A DNA stretch of 9,936 bases from the NCBI GenBank assembly GCA_927911695.1, contig CAKMQO010000124.1:1-9936 (forward strand), given 5' to 3'. Position 1 is the first letter of the stretch. Every line of letters begins with the position of its first letter. This stretch comes from an uncultured Gemella sp. Its GTDB lineage: Bacteria; Bacillota; Bacilli; Staphylococcales; Gemellaceae. The notes beneath the pieces were generated by a model that did no database searches, was not told where the DNA came from, and was given only the letters and a program-made list of their open reading frames with translations. A program made the translations under genes and the position numbers. Below are positions 1 to 6,628 of the stretch, one piece after another.

Positions 1-24
1 TCTTTGTCAAGTTCGGGGCATGGA
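1..24. mobile_element. Possible end of an ISL3-family insertion sequence (partial inverted repeat)
   Basis: The first bases, TCTTTGTCAAGTT, resemble the start of ISL3-family terminal inverted repeats, which from memory begin GGCTCTTTGTCAA; the leading GGC would lie just outside the window. If so, the repeat points rightwards, yet no transposase follows it within the window. This would then be a solo or truncated end left by an old insertion. The resemblance is short and was judged from memory, so the call is weak. Confidence 0.22.
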
Positions 25-61
25 AGAAAAATAGGAAGTAAGATCTAGGTAGTATACAACC

Positions 62-91
62 AAAAAAACCTAAGGAATGGAGTCCTTAGGT
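62..91 (-). terminator. Rho-independent terminator downstream of the immunity gene
   Basis: A perfect 9-bp inverted repeat (ACCTAAGGA at 68-76, TCCTTAGGT at 83-91) with a 6-nt loop is followed, reading the minus strand, by a run of seven T (62-68). It sits about 70 nt beyond the stop of the immunity gene at 164 and would end the peptide/immunity transcript. On the plus strand the hairpin is followed only by a weak T-rich stretch, so minus-strand function is favoured. Confidence 0.85.
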
Positions 92-163
92 CTTTACTCT
101 ATGCAACATACTAACTAATTGCTTTATATACATATTTTACACTGTTTTCTTTGATTTTACAAA

Positions 164-454
164 TTATTTTTTTAATATAGAATCAAATAAATAAAACCCT
201 ATAGAATTATTAGTAAATCTACTAATTTTAGTCATAAAAATACAACCATTACTAGAAATACTTTCTTGTCGTGCTAAATAAGCTAAAGCAGGTACTAATT
301 GAAATAAAACTGCTTCATAATATTCATTTTCTTTTTCAATTAACAAAATAGCTTTCTTATACAATTCTCTCTCTTTTTTCCCAACCTCTTTATCTAATAT
401 CAAATTATATAAATCAGTTAAAATCTCTTCTTCTGTAGGAGAATAATTAAACAT
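164..454 (-). CDS. Bacteriocin immunity protein, enterocin A immunity type
   Basis: This 96-residue protein has no signal peptide or membrane segment, is rich in Lys and Glu and is predicted to be helical. Its pattern (ILTDLYNLILDKEV, then KERELYKKAILLIE, then an AVLFQLVPALAYLA helix ending near ESIS) matches my recollection of the EntA immunity family of four-helix-bundle proteins. These protect a producer, or a non-producing competitor, against class II bacteriocins that target the mannose PTS. Usual length is about 90-105 residues, so it looks complete. The ATG at 454 is preceded by AGGAA at a good distance. It begins 17 bp after the stop of a small secreted-peptide gene (471-592), shares that gene's promoter (671-699) and ends before the terminator at 62-91. 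Family assignment is by pattern only; the target bacteriocin is unknown. Confidence 0.72.
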   Translation of the reverse strand: MFNYSPTEEEILTDLYNLILDKEVGKKERELYKKAILLIEKENEYYEAVLFQLVPALAYLARQESISSNGCIFMTKISRFTNNSIGFYLFDSILKK

Positions 455-470
455 ACAAAATTCCTAATAA

Positions 471-592
471 TTACAAATTAATAGTTGGTTTCATTGGTGA
501 ACCACCACCAGCACTACCCCAGCCATCAGCTATATTAAAAATTTAAAAACATACTACCTGATAATAAAAACAAAAAATAATTTCTTTTTCAT
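471..592 (-). CDS. Candidate bacteriocin-like secreted peptide, disrupted by two T-run indels
   Basis: An ATG at 592, about 10 nt after AGAAGG, opens with MKKKLF and a hydrophobic stretch that looks like a Sec signal sequence. Read literally, the frame stops after 12 codons. Removing one T from a first run (T6 or the following T5, 565-579 region) and one from a later T5 run (539-545 region) gives an uninterrupted 39-codon frame. It ends DGWGSAGGGSPMKPTINL and then TAA at 471. A signal peptidase cut after the Ala before this tail would release an 18-residue Gly-rich peptide. The gene has its own promoter and is followed after 17 bp by a bacteriocin immunity gene, which is what suggests a bacteriocin. 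There is no double-glycine leader. I do not recognise the peptide; it could also be a signalling peptide. The frame repair is inferred. Confidence 0.5.
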
Positions 593-670
593 AATAATAG
601 AACCTTCTTTCTGTTATTTTTTAGAAATTTTAACATTTTTTTTCGATATTAGAAATAAATTATTAGATTT

Positions 671-699
671 ATTGTAAGGTAAAAAAATAGAAAATACAA
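671..699 (-). promoter_or_regulatory. SigA-type promoter for the peptide/immunity pair
   Basis: On the minus strand, TTGTAT (694-699) and TACAAT (671-676) are separated by 17 bp. Transcription would start near 664, giving a leader of about 70 nt before the peptide ATG at 592. No pheromone-type direct repeat was seen upstream of the -35 box. Confidence 0.6.
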
Positions 700-736
700 G
701 TCTTTTATTTAATTTTTTAAAATATTTGTTAAAACA

Positions 737-1020
737 TCACTCTTTACACTCTGTCAAAATACTTTCTATTTCTTTTAATTCTTTTATAAACTTACTATCT
801 TTATGCCCTATATATACAATCTTTCTTATACTCTTGTCATTGCTACATAAATCAATCGTCTTTCTTCTTCTACATTTGTTTCTAACAATACATTTTTATC
901 TAACTTTTTCATAGTTTGCTTTATACAAATAAGGATAATTCTCATCTATATTCATTATAAATACATTTTTTAATTCAAGTCCGTTATATAATTAGTTTAA
1001 CTTTGAATTTATCTCCCTGT
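737..1020 (-). pseudogene. Decayed 3' end of a UvrD/Rep-type DNA helicase gene
   Basis: No long frame is open, but translating the minus strand in pieces recovers superfamily 1A helicase motifs in the correct order. GLELKNVFIMNIDENYP at about 932-982 resembles motif V (usually KGLEFKNVF). After a frame change, NVEEERRLIYVAMTR at about 832-876 resembles motif VI (usually EEERRLxYVAxTRA). Then an in-frame TAA replaces the usual A-K of TRAKERL, ERLYI follows, and after one more shift a charged tail ends at TGA 737. The serine/histidine part expected before GLE is lost near 985-1000. Shifts, a stop and a missing segment together point to real decay. Only the last 90 or so codons remain; the rest may have been removed by the repeat element at 1074-1246. 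It is distinct from the addA gene in the same window. Confidence 0.65.
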
Positions 1021-1073
1021 CAAATTTGATAGATTGTTTTATTTTTTATATTTAGTTGTCTTCATACAGGCAA

Positions 1074-1246
1074 GGGGCTGACTCAAAAGTCCTAAATTTT
1101 AACAAAATGTATATAATAATTCATAGACGCAGTGGTTTATTGATATCTAAATTCGCTTTATAAAAGCTTTTAGATATCTAATAAACTGTGCGGAGGTGAC
1201 TCGACAAAATCGATTTCTCCGAAATCACGATTTTTGAGTCACTCCC
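1074..1246. repeat. MITE-like intergenic element built of nested palindromes
   Basis: An 18-bp end, GGGGCTGACTCAAAAGTC (1074-1091), is repeated inverted at 1229-1246 with 15 of 18 matches. Inside is a long imperfect palindrome (1128-1192), with arms CGCAGTGGTTTATTGATATC and GATATCTAATAAACTGTGCG. The right end is a third hairpin (1192-1246) with TGACTC/GAGTCA arms around AAAATCG. TGACTC therefore occurs at 1079-1084 and 1197-1202, and inverted at 1236-1241. No protein is encoded. The size (173 bp), ends and intergenic position fit a small non-autonomous element or folded repeat. The last hairpin is followed by TTACTTTTTT and could act as a plus-strand terminator. No target-site duplication is obvious. 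The stretch 1247-1304 holds nothing I can name. Confidence 0.6.
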
Positions 1247-1304
1247 TTACTTTTTTGTATAACAAAATATACAAATATTTCTTTTGTAACTACTTTCTTA
1301 ATTA

Positions 1305-1349
1305 ATAAAAAATAATTAGTATGGATCTTTCTCATCCACACTAATTATT
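1305..1349 (-). terminator. Rho-independent terminator of the DedA gene
   Basis: Arms at 1311-1326 and 1334-1349 pair over 16 positions with one G-U pair in the minus-strand RNA, around a 7-nt loop (1327-1333). The 3' arm runs into a U-rich tract (TTATTTTTTATT). The stem starts 15 nt beyond the stop codon of the DedA gene at 1365. Confidence 0.85.
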
Positions 1350-1364
1350 ATACGCCCTATTATT

Positions 1365-2009
1365 TTATGCTTTTTTTCTAGATTTAATTGCTCCAATAAC
1401 TAATGGAATTAAGCTGATTAAAATAATAGCAATTACAACTACAGAGAAGTTGTTCTTAACAAATGGAATATTTCCAAAGAAGTACCCTACTGATACAAAT
1501 AATGTACACCAACAAAGACCTCCGAAGAAATCAATAATTCTAAACTTAGAATATTTCATCTTACCAGCTCCTACGATAAATGGAACGATCGTACGAATGA
1601 TTGGGAAGAATCTAGCTAAGAAAATAGACTTTCCTCCATGTTTTGCTACAAAGTTTTCAGCATCCTTTATGTTCTCATCAGACACAAACTTTTTAAACCA
1701 TGCTTTACTCTTTAGATAATCAGAGAAGTTTCTTCCAATAAAATAGTTACAATTATCACCAATTACTGCGGCACTTACACATAAGAATAATAATAAAAAG
1801 ATGTTATTCCCTGTTGCAGCCCACAATGCACCACTAGCGAACAATAATGAATCACCTGGTAAAAATGGCATAAACACAACACCAGTTTCAATAAAGATAA
1901 TTAAAAATATTATCCCATACATCCACCATGGTCCATGTTGTGTCATTAATTCACCAAGATGTTTGTCAATATGCAATACAAAATCAATTAAAAATTTAAT
2001 TGTTTCCAA
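1365..2009 (-). CDS. DedA-family membrane protein (SNARE-associated/VTT domain)
   Basis: This 214-residue integral membrane protein shows the DedA hallmarks. Glu41 is followed by PFLPGD (48-53), GDNCNYFIGR lies at 84-93, and ARFFPIIRTIVPFIVG at 132-147 carries Arg133 and Arg139. These correspond to the acidic and arginine residues needed in E. coli YqjA/YghB. Hydrophobic segments follow the usual reentrant-helix layout, ending in a basic SRKK tail. Family members in Gram-positive bacteria flip lipid carriers such as undecaprenyl phosphate, or affect membrane potential and antimicrobial tolerance; which substrate applies here cannot be read from sequence. The start is a TTG at 2009, six nt after a perfect AGGAGG; no ATG fits as well. 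It has its own promoter (2042-2070) and terminator, so it can be expressed independently of rho upstream. Confidence 0.9.
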   Translation of the reverse strand: METIKFLIDFVLHIDKHLGELMTQHGPWWMYGIIFLIIFIETGVVFMPFLPGDSLLFASGALWAATGNNIFLLLFLCVSAAVIGDNCNYFIGRNFSDYLKSKAWFKKFVSDENIKDAENFVAKHGGKSIFLARFFPIIRTIVPFIVGAGKMKYSKFRIIDFFGGLCWCTLFVSVGYFFGNIPFVKNNFSVVVIAIILISLIPLVIGAIKSRKKA

Positions 2010-2041
2010 TGTAATCCTCCTAAAATTAATATGTCCTAATG

Positions 2042-2070
2042 ATTATACCATAGACACTATAGCCTGTCTA
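2042..2070 (-). promoter_or_regulatory. Promoter of the DedA gene with an embedded dyad
   Basis: TAGACA (2065-2070) and an extended -10, TGG-TATAAT (TATAAT at 2042-2047), are spaced by 17 bp on the minus strand. The start would be near 2035, giving a leader of about 26 nt with AGGAGG before TTG. The -35 hexamer is also the left arm of a perfect inverted repeat, TAGACA-N8-TGTCTA (2051-2070), filling the spacer. A repressor bound there would block the promoter, but no regulator is encoded nearby. Confidence 0.72.
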
Positions 2071-2091
2071 ATAATCATATAGTTTTAAACA

Positions 2092-3361
2092 TTAATCTCT
2101 TATGAATTTTTTCATTTCAGCAATGTAGTCCGCATTGCTATCATGTTTTCTAAGATGATTTAAAACCCCGATTGTTGGTTCACTAACATCTTCAAGCTTT
2201 CTACGTGTTTGCCATAAGATTTTTACTTCATCTTCCGTTAGTAATAAATCTTCTTTTTCTTGTAGAACTCTTCAAGAAATCAATAGCCGGATAAACTCTT
2301 CTTGAAGCTAGTTCTGGTGATAATACTATTTCCATATTCCCAGTTCCTTTAAACTCTTCAAATATTAGATCATCCATTCTCGAACCAGTATTAATCAAGG
2401 CAGTTGCGATTATAGTTAAACTTCCTCCACCTTCAACATTTCTCGCTGCTCCAAAGAATGCTTTTGGCTTGTGAAGGCTCGATGGATCTACCCCTCCACT
2501 TAAGACTTTACCACTACTTGGTTCTACAATGTTATAAGCACGTGCTAATCTTGTAATACTGTCCATAAGTATAATTACATCTTGACCAAGTTCTACACGA
2601 CGTTTAGCGTGCTCAATTACCAACTCAGCTACTTTGATATGATTTTCAGAAGTTTCATCAAATGTTGAACTTACAACATCCGCTCCTCTTACCGATCTTT
2701 CCATATCAGTAACCTCTTCAGGTCTTTCGTCAATTAAAAGAATAATTAACTTCTTATCAGGATAATTTTTCCTAATAGAATTTGCGATATCTTTTAGCAA
2801 TGTTGTTTTCCCAACTTTAGGTGGTGCAACAATCAATCCACGTTGACCGAATCCAATCGGTGCTACCAAATCAACAAATCTTGTAGAAAGTTTTTCCTTA
2901 GTAGTCTCTAAAACAATTTTTTGATTCGGATAAATCGGTGTTAAAGCTTGAAAATGTGCTCTACCTTTTGCAACTTCTGCATCAACATCGTTAACTTTAT
3001 CAACTTGAAGAATACCTGCAAACCTTTCACCTTCACGAGGTTTACGAACTTTTCCATAGACTTCGTCACCTTTTTTCAACTCAAAACGGCGAATTTGAGA
3101 AGCGGAAATATAAATATCCGTCTCTCCTTTTTTATAATCAACCGTTCTCAGAAAACCAAAACCGTTCTCTGGATGAATATCATCTAAAATTCCAGAAGCA
3201 TAATAATGTTCCTCACTAACTGATTGTTTTTCTAAAATTGCTAAAACTAATTCTTTTTTATTTAAAGTATAATATCTTGGAACACCTAGTTCTTTAGCTA
3301 AAGCTGTAAGTTCTTTAGTATTCATACTTTTATACATTTCATCAAATTTAACGTTACTCAT
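2092..3361 (-). CDS. rho: Transcription termination factor Rho (one A-run frameshift near the 3' end)
   Basis: This is the hexameric RNA-dependent ATPase that pulls RNA from elongating polymerase and limits antisense transcription in Bacilli. Residue 1 is the ATG at 3361, preceded by AAGGAAG; the upstream in-frame ATG at 3412 lacks a site. In order come the Rho N-terminal helical domain (1-45), the cold-shock-like RNA-binding domain with GFGFLR (67-72), Walker [10 protein letters not shown] (179-187), Walker [11 protein letters not shown] and the C-terminal ATPase core. The literal frame changes after FLKSSTRK (T5 on the plus strand, 2254-2258) and would stop at 2228. Dropping one base restores 53 standard Rho residues ending KKFIRD and a 422-residue protein, normal for the family. 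A perfect 6-bp hairpin (3374-3390) sits just upstream of the ribosome binding site. The shift is probably a sequence error; if real, the C-terminus would be replaced by eight residues. Confidence 0.95.
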
Positions 3362-3457
3362 TTTCTTCCTTTCTCTGTATATTGTACAGAAATCTAACGA
3401 AAAATATTTCAAGAAAAATATTTTATTTAAAATTTTTTAAAATTCCTAACAACTTTA

Positions 3458-3514
3458 AACGAGAGTAACTTAAAACCATTATTTTCAAAATCGATTTTAA
3501 AAGTTACCCCCGTT
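3458..3514 (-). promoter_or_regulatory. Large imperfect stem-loop between the EamA gene and rho
   Basis: AACGAGAGTAACTT (3458-3471) pairs with AAGTTACCCCCGTT (3501-3514). The two mismatches become G-U pairs only in the minus-strand RNA, which suggests it acts in the transcript that runs into rho. The loop contains the perfect palindrome AAAATCGATTTT (3487-3498). After the stem there is only a short U stretch, so it is at best a weak terminator. It could attenuate read-through into rho, or be an old repeat. I could not find a convincing rho promoter; a TACAAT at 3382-3387 lacks a well-spaced -35 box. Confidence 0.4.
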
Positions 3515-3545
3515 CGGTTTATAAAATATCTTAAACTCTTATTAT

Positions 3546-4433
3546 TTATCTCTTACTTAGTACAATTACTGCTGATAGAATAAAACCTGCCCCAATTAAG
3601 TCTATCGTTCCAAATGTCGTCCCCAGTAACAGGAATGAGAACATTATAGCTGCAATCGGTTCAAAGCATCCGATAATACTTCCCGTGACCGCACCAATTA
3701 ACCTAACACCTTCTAGATATGTAGAAAATGATAAAATTGTACCAACTATAATTACTCCTGACATACATATTAAATCAATCAATTTAAAATTATCTGGAAT
3801 ATAATAACTACCTGTTAAGAAGTATACTACAATACCAGAAAATAGCAGACCCCAAGCCATTATAGGCATTACACCGTATTTTGTAGTTAAACTGATTGAA
3901 AAAATATTATAACTAGCAAGACCAAATGCAGAAAGTAATCCCCAGAATAATCCTAATGTAGAAATATTTAGTTTACTAAAATCAAAATGGGTTGCTATTA
4001 ACACCGTTCCAAATAGTGAAACTACTATTGCAATAACTTCCCTCGGAAGGGGCCATCTTCTACCTATAACACAATAGTATAACATTATTATTACAGGACC
4101 AATATACTGTATAACCGTTGCCATACCAGCATTGGTATACTTAATTGTTAAGAAGAATGTCCCCTGACAGATTAACAGACCAAAAAATGAGAAATTTAGT
4201 AGTTTTAAAATATCTTTCTTATCTGAAAATACTCTTACTAAGTTGTTTTTATCTTTAAGGAATAACATAGCTACCATCACAATTCCAGAAAAAAATAATC
4301 TATTAGCTATTATCCAAACAGGGTCTATTTTTGATATATTTAGTAAATATTCCCCTAATACTCCTGATAATCCCCAACAAGTAGCACCAAGCAAGGTAAA
4401 GAGTATACCTTTTTTCATCGTACTTTGTCCCAT
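3546..4433 (-). CDS. EamA/DMT-family transporter
   Basis: This 295-residue polytopic membrane protein has about ten hydrophobic helices in two repeated EamA halves (about 8-150 and 160-293), the layout of drug/metabolite transporters. The first half contains the typical GATCWGLSGVLGEYLL start and the TNAGMATVIQYIGPVIIMLY segment. The second half has the matching LIGAVTGSIIGCFEPIAAIMFS segment, where family members show an ExPxxA-like pattern. Such proteins export or import amino acids, nucleobases or other small metabolites; the substrate cannot be told. The ATG at 4433 is preceded by AGGAG at 7 nt, and that site overlaps the repaired stop of the upstream MenF-like gene (TAG, 4444-4446). This indicates co-transcription with it. 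An internal ATG at 4418 has a poorer site. Confidence 0.9.
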   Translation of the reverse strand: MGQSTMKKGILFTLLGATCWGLSGVLGEYLLNISKIDPVWIIANRLFFSGIVMVAMLFLKDKNNLVRVFSDKKDILKLLNFSFFGLLICQGTFFLTIKYTNAGMATVIQYIGPVIIMLYYCVIGRRWPLPREVIAIVVSLFGTVLIATHFDFSKLNISTLGLFWGLLSAFGLASYNIFSISLTTKYGVMPIMAWGLLFSGIVVYFLTGSYYIPDNFKLIDLICMSGVIIVGTILSFSTYLEGVRLIGAVTGSIIGCFEPIAAIMFSFLLLGTTFGTIDLIGAGFILSAVIVLSKR

Positions 4434-4443
4434 AATTACTCTC

Positions 4444-5771
4444 CTAATGATCGAATAGTTTTAGGCTAGAACTCACTATTTTATTAGACTTTTCTATTAC
4501 TTCATCATATTTCTCATCTTTGATAATAAAATACTAGTGAATAAAGTAATCATATTGTTCTGAGCTACCATCATATTTCCACATGTATAAAACTTAGCAT
4601 CTAAATCATTAGTAATATATCCGAAAGGAGAATACCAAAAACCATAACCTACATTATAATTTTCATCAAAGAATTTCTTCGCTACACTTTCTGGATATCC
4701 TTTTATTATTGGCATAGGATATAAAAGACTAAGAGCTTTTATCGCTCTTTGAGAATCCTCTACTTTAGAATTTAAAACAGAGAATACATCTAATTTTTTC
4801 CCCATTAGAGTTTTATCGTCATATACATTAAACTCAGTCTCATAATGTGATTCAAAATCTTCCCTATACTCATTAATTATTTCTTCTTCATCGAACATAA
4901 CTGAATAATCATTATTGAATAAATTCTCTTTTTTCAAATAAAGATGTGCTTTTAGATCATTATCTGTGTAATCTAAAGAGATTAGAGGGTTTGTAGTAAT
5001 GAATAAACTTTTTTTAGATTCAAAAGCTATAAAGTATCTATTTTTACTTAGAAGATATTTTGTTATCGCACCTAAAGAAGTATTATTTTCCAATAATATT
5101 AAATTTTTTCTTGATAAAACTATTCGTTTTAATTCTTCTTTCTCTATTTGAAGAAGGGCTTTCCTAATATTTTCTTGCCAAAGCTCTGGATAAATTTCTC
5201 TAACGACATTAATCTGTGGTTCACTAGATATTTCATTTTTATCATCAAGTTTGTTTAAAAATGAAATTCTCTCCGCCCATAATTCAGAAAACTCTTTTTC
5301 CTCTTTCATATTAAAGAACAATGTGATATAAACATCATCACCTTTAAAAACTGCGAGTATTCCTGGTACAACAAACGAAGTATCACTAAAGTCTACCCAC
5401 TCTTGGCTGTTTTTATTATTACCGTCAGAAATTCCACCGTAAATACCGAAGTACTCACAATCATGTTCATCTATCTCTATAACACTCACCTGTGCTTTTA
5501 ACTCTTCGAATCCAGATAAAACACTACTATTATCAAAACTTGTTAAGAAATCATTAGAGTCTAATAACCATGTTGCTTCATAACCTATTCCAATTATAGA
5601 TGATTTAGTATCAGGTGTTCTTATAATGAATCTCTCACCTTTTTTAGGAGTAAACAGACTGATAAATTGATCTTCAGTAAAAGTTTTTTTCAATTTGAAT
5701 TTCACAACAAGTTTATCATCAAGAACTGTATCACTAAAATCATAATCTATAATTTTCTGATAATCATTCAT
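4444..5771 (-). CDS. Isochorismate synthase (MenF)-like protein lacking catalytic residues; one frameshift
   Basis: The C-terminal half follows the chorismate-binding fold. Landmarks are WQENIRKALLQIE (199-210), KRIVLSR (215-221), FITTNPLISL (257-266), a PMPIIKGYP motif (352-360; PTPAxxGxP in family members) and GYGFWYSPFGYI. Aligned by eye to EntC, the catalytic Lys (in DKVVLSR) is Arg216 and the catalytic Glu (in SPELL) is Leu263. The VxIR arginine and GAGIV glycines are also gone. The literal frame stops at 4497. Adding one base to a T4 run (4528-4531) gives a tail with DEVIEKSNKIV, where the E-x-x-E-x-x-x-K spacing of the metal-binding helix is kept, ending at TAG 4444. This makes 442 residues, normal for MenF. 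The ATG at 5771 lies 5 nt after the likely stop of the NagB-like gene. True isochorismate synthesis seems unlikely; a binding or regulatory role is possible. Confidence 0.7.
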
Positions 5772-5776
5772 ACTTA

Positions 5777-6594
5777 TTACCTATCCTTTTTTTTCTCCTC
5801 ATTTTGTAATTTTTCTTCACGTTCTTTAATTTCTAATTTTTTTTGTCTTTGTTTTAATAAGTCTATTTACTTCTTCTTCCGATTTATAACTAGCTTCTTT
5901 ATCAGTAAAAATAAATAGATTTTTTATGATTATTTAAGATTGATAGAATAGTCTTATTGTCTGAATCCTCATTCTCAAATAATTCTGCTATATATTGTCT
6001 CTTATCACTACCTAATACAACTACAAATAAATTTCTAGCTGCCATTAGATTTTCATATCCAATACTTATTAATTTATTACCGTTTATTTCCATTCCAGCC
6101 ATCTGAAGTTTAGATTTTTCCTCGTTTGAAAATTCTACAATGTGAAGATCTTTATTTACTTCGTCTGCATATCGATAATCGAGTATCCCACCATCAGATC
6201 CTAAGAAAACTACGGCAACATCGATCGGATTCTCATCTAATACTTCTTTATAGCTAGTTAAATCTTCATCACATTCATCACTATTTAAAGCTTCAGGATA
6301 ATAAATGTTCTTCGCTTCAACATCTAATTTCTTGAAAAGTTCATGTCTTGCATAGCGATATAATCCAAATCTTTCTTCTATATCAATATCAGCAAACTCA
6401 CGTTGACCTAACATTATTACATGTTTATAACGATATTTCCCCATTTTATTATCATCTATCATTCTATTTGTAAATTGAGTATTAATAATATTTTCTGGTA
6501 AACAGATAACTGCACCATCTTCTAAATTTTTTTCAAATTCATCATACATTCTATTTAAAACAGCTGTTTCACTATTACAAACTATATATTTCAC
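5777..6594 (-). CDS. NagB/6-phosphogluconolactonase-fold protein lacking catalytic residues; A-run frameshifts
   Basis: The frame resembles glucosamine-6-phosphate deaminase and related sugar-phosphate isomerases. It has VVFLGSDGGILD where NagB has the G-x-G-N-D-G-H-I loop, NLFVVVLGSDKR where NagB has a VMILVxGxxKA strand, and a final SILNNHKNLFIFTDKEAS like the family's LQxHxxxxxxxDexA end. By eye, the catalytic Asp of MDEY is Arg (QREF), the His of DGH is Gly and the following Glu is not kept, so deaminase activity is doubtful. The start is GTG at 6594 after a perfect GGAGGTGA. A literal reading stops at 5902; dropping one base in T6 (5920-5925) restores the end. That frame stops at 5826. 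A second slip (T4 5852-5855 or T8 5837-5844) would extend it as a charged helix to TAA 5777, 5 nt before the next gene. I chose the longer end with moderate confidence. Confidence 0.68.
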
Positions 6595-6628
6595 AATTTC
6601 ACCTCCATAGTTTAATAAATCATTTTTT

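Noticed and set aside
726..914. Plus-strand open frame of 62 codons with Leu/Phe-rich content
   Set aside because: It is antisense to the helicase remnant; the hydrophobic composition is what AT-rich antisense DNA gives, and no good ribosome binding site precedes it.
1450..2082. Two plus-strand open frames opposite the DedA gene
   Set aside because: They are mirror frames of a clear family gene, overlap its conserved motifs and show no family resemblance of their own.
2948..3187. Plus-strand frame opposite rho
   Set aside because: Antisense shadow of the Rho RNA-binding domain.
3362..3412. 17-residue N-terminal extension of Rho from an upstream ATG
   Set aside because: No ribosome binding site there, no family counterpart, and it would span the hairpin and candidate -10 region; the ATG at 3361 has a good site.
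4243..4458. Plus-strand frame opposite the start of the EamA gene
   Set aside because: Shadow frame without a ribosome binding site.
5667..5918. Plus-strand Phe/Ser-rich frame across the NagB-like/MenF-like junction
   Set aside because: Its Phe/Ser runs are the complement of the Lys/Glu-rich end of the NagB-like gene.
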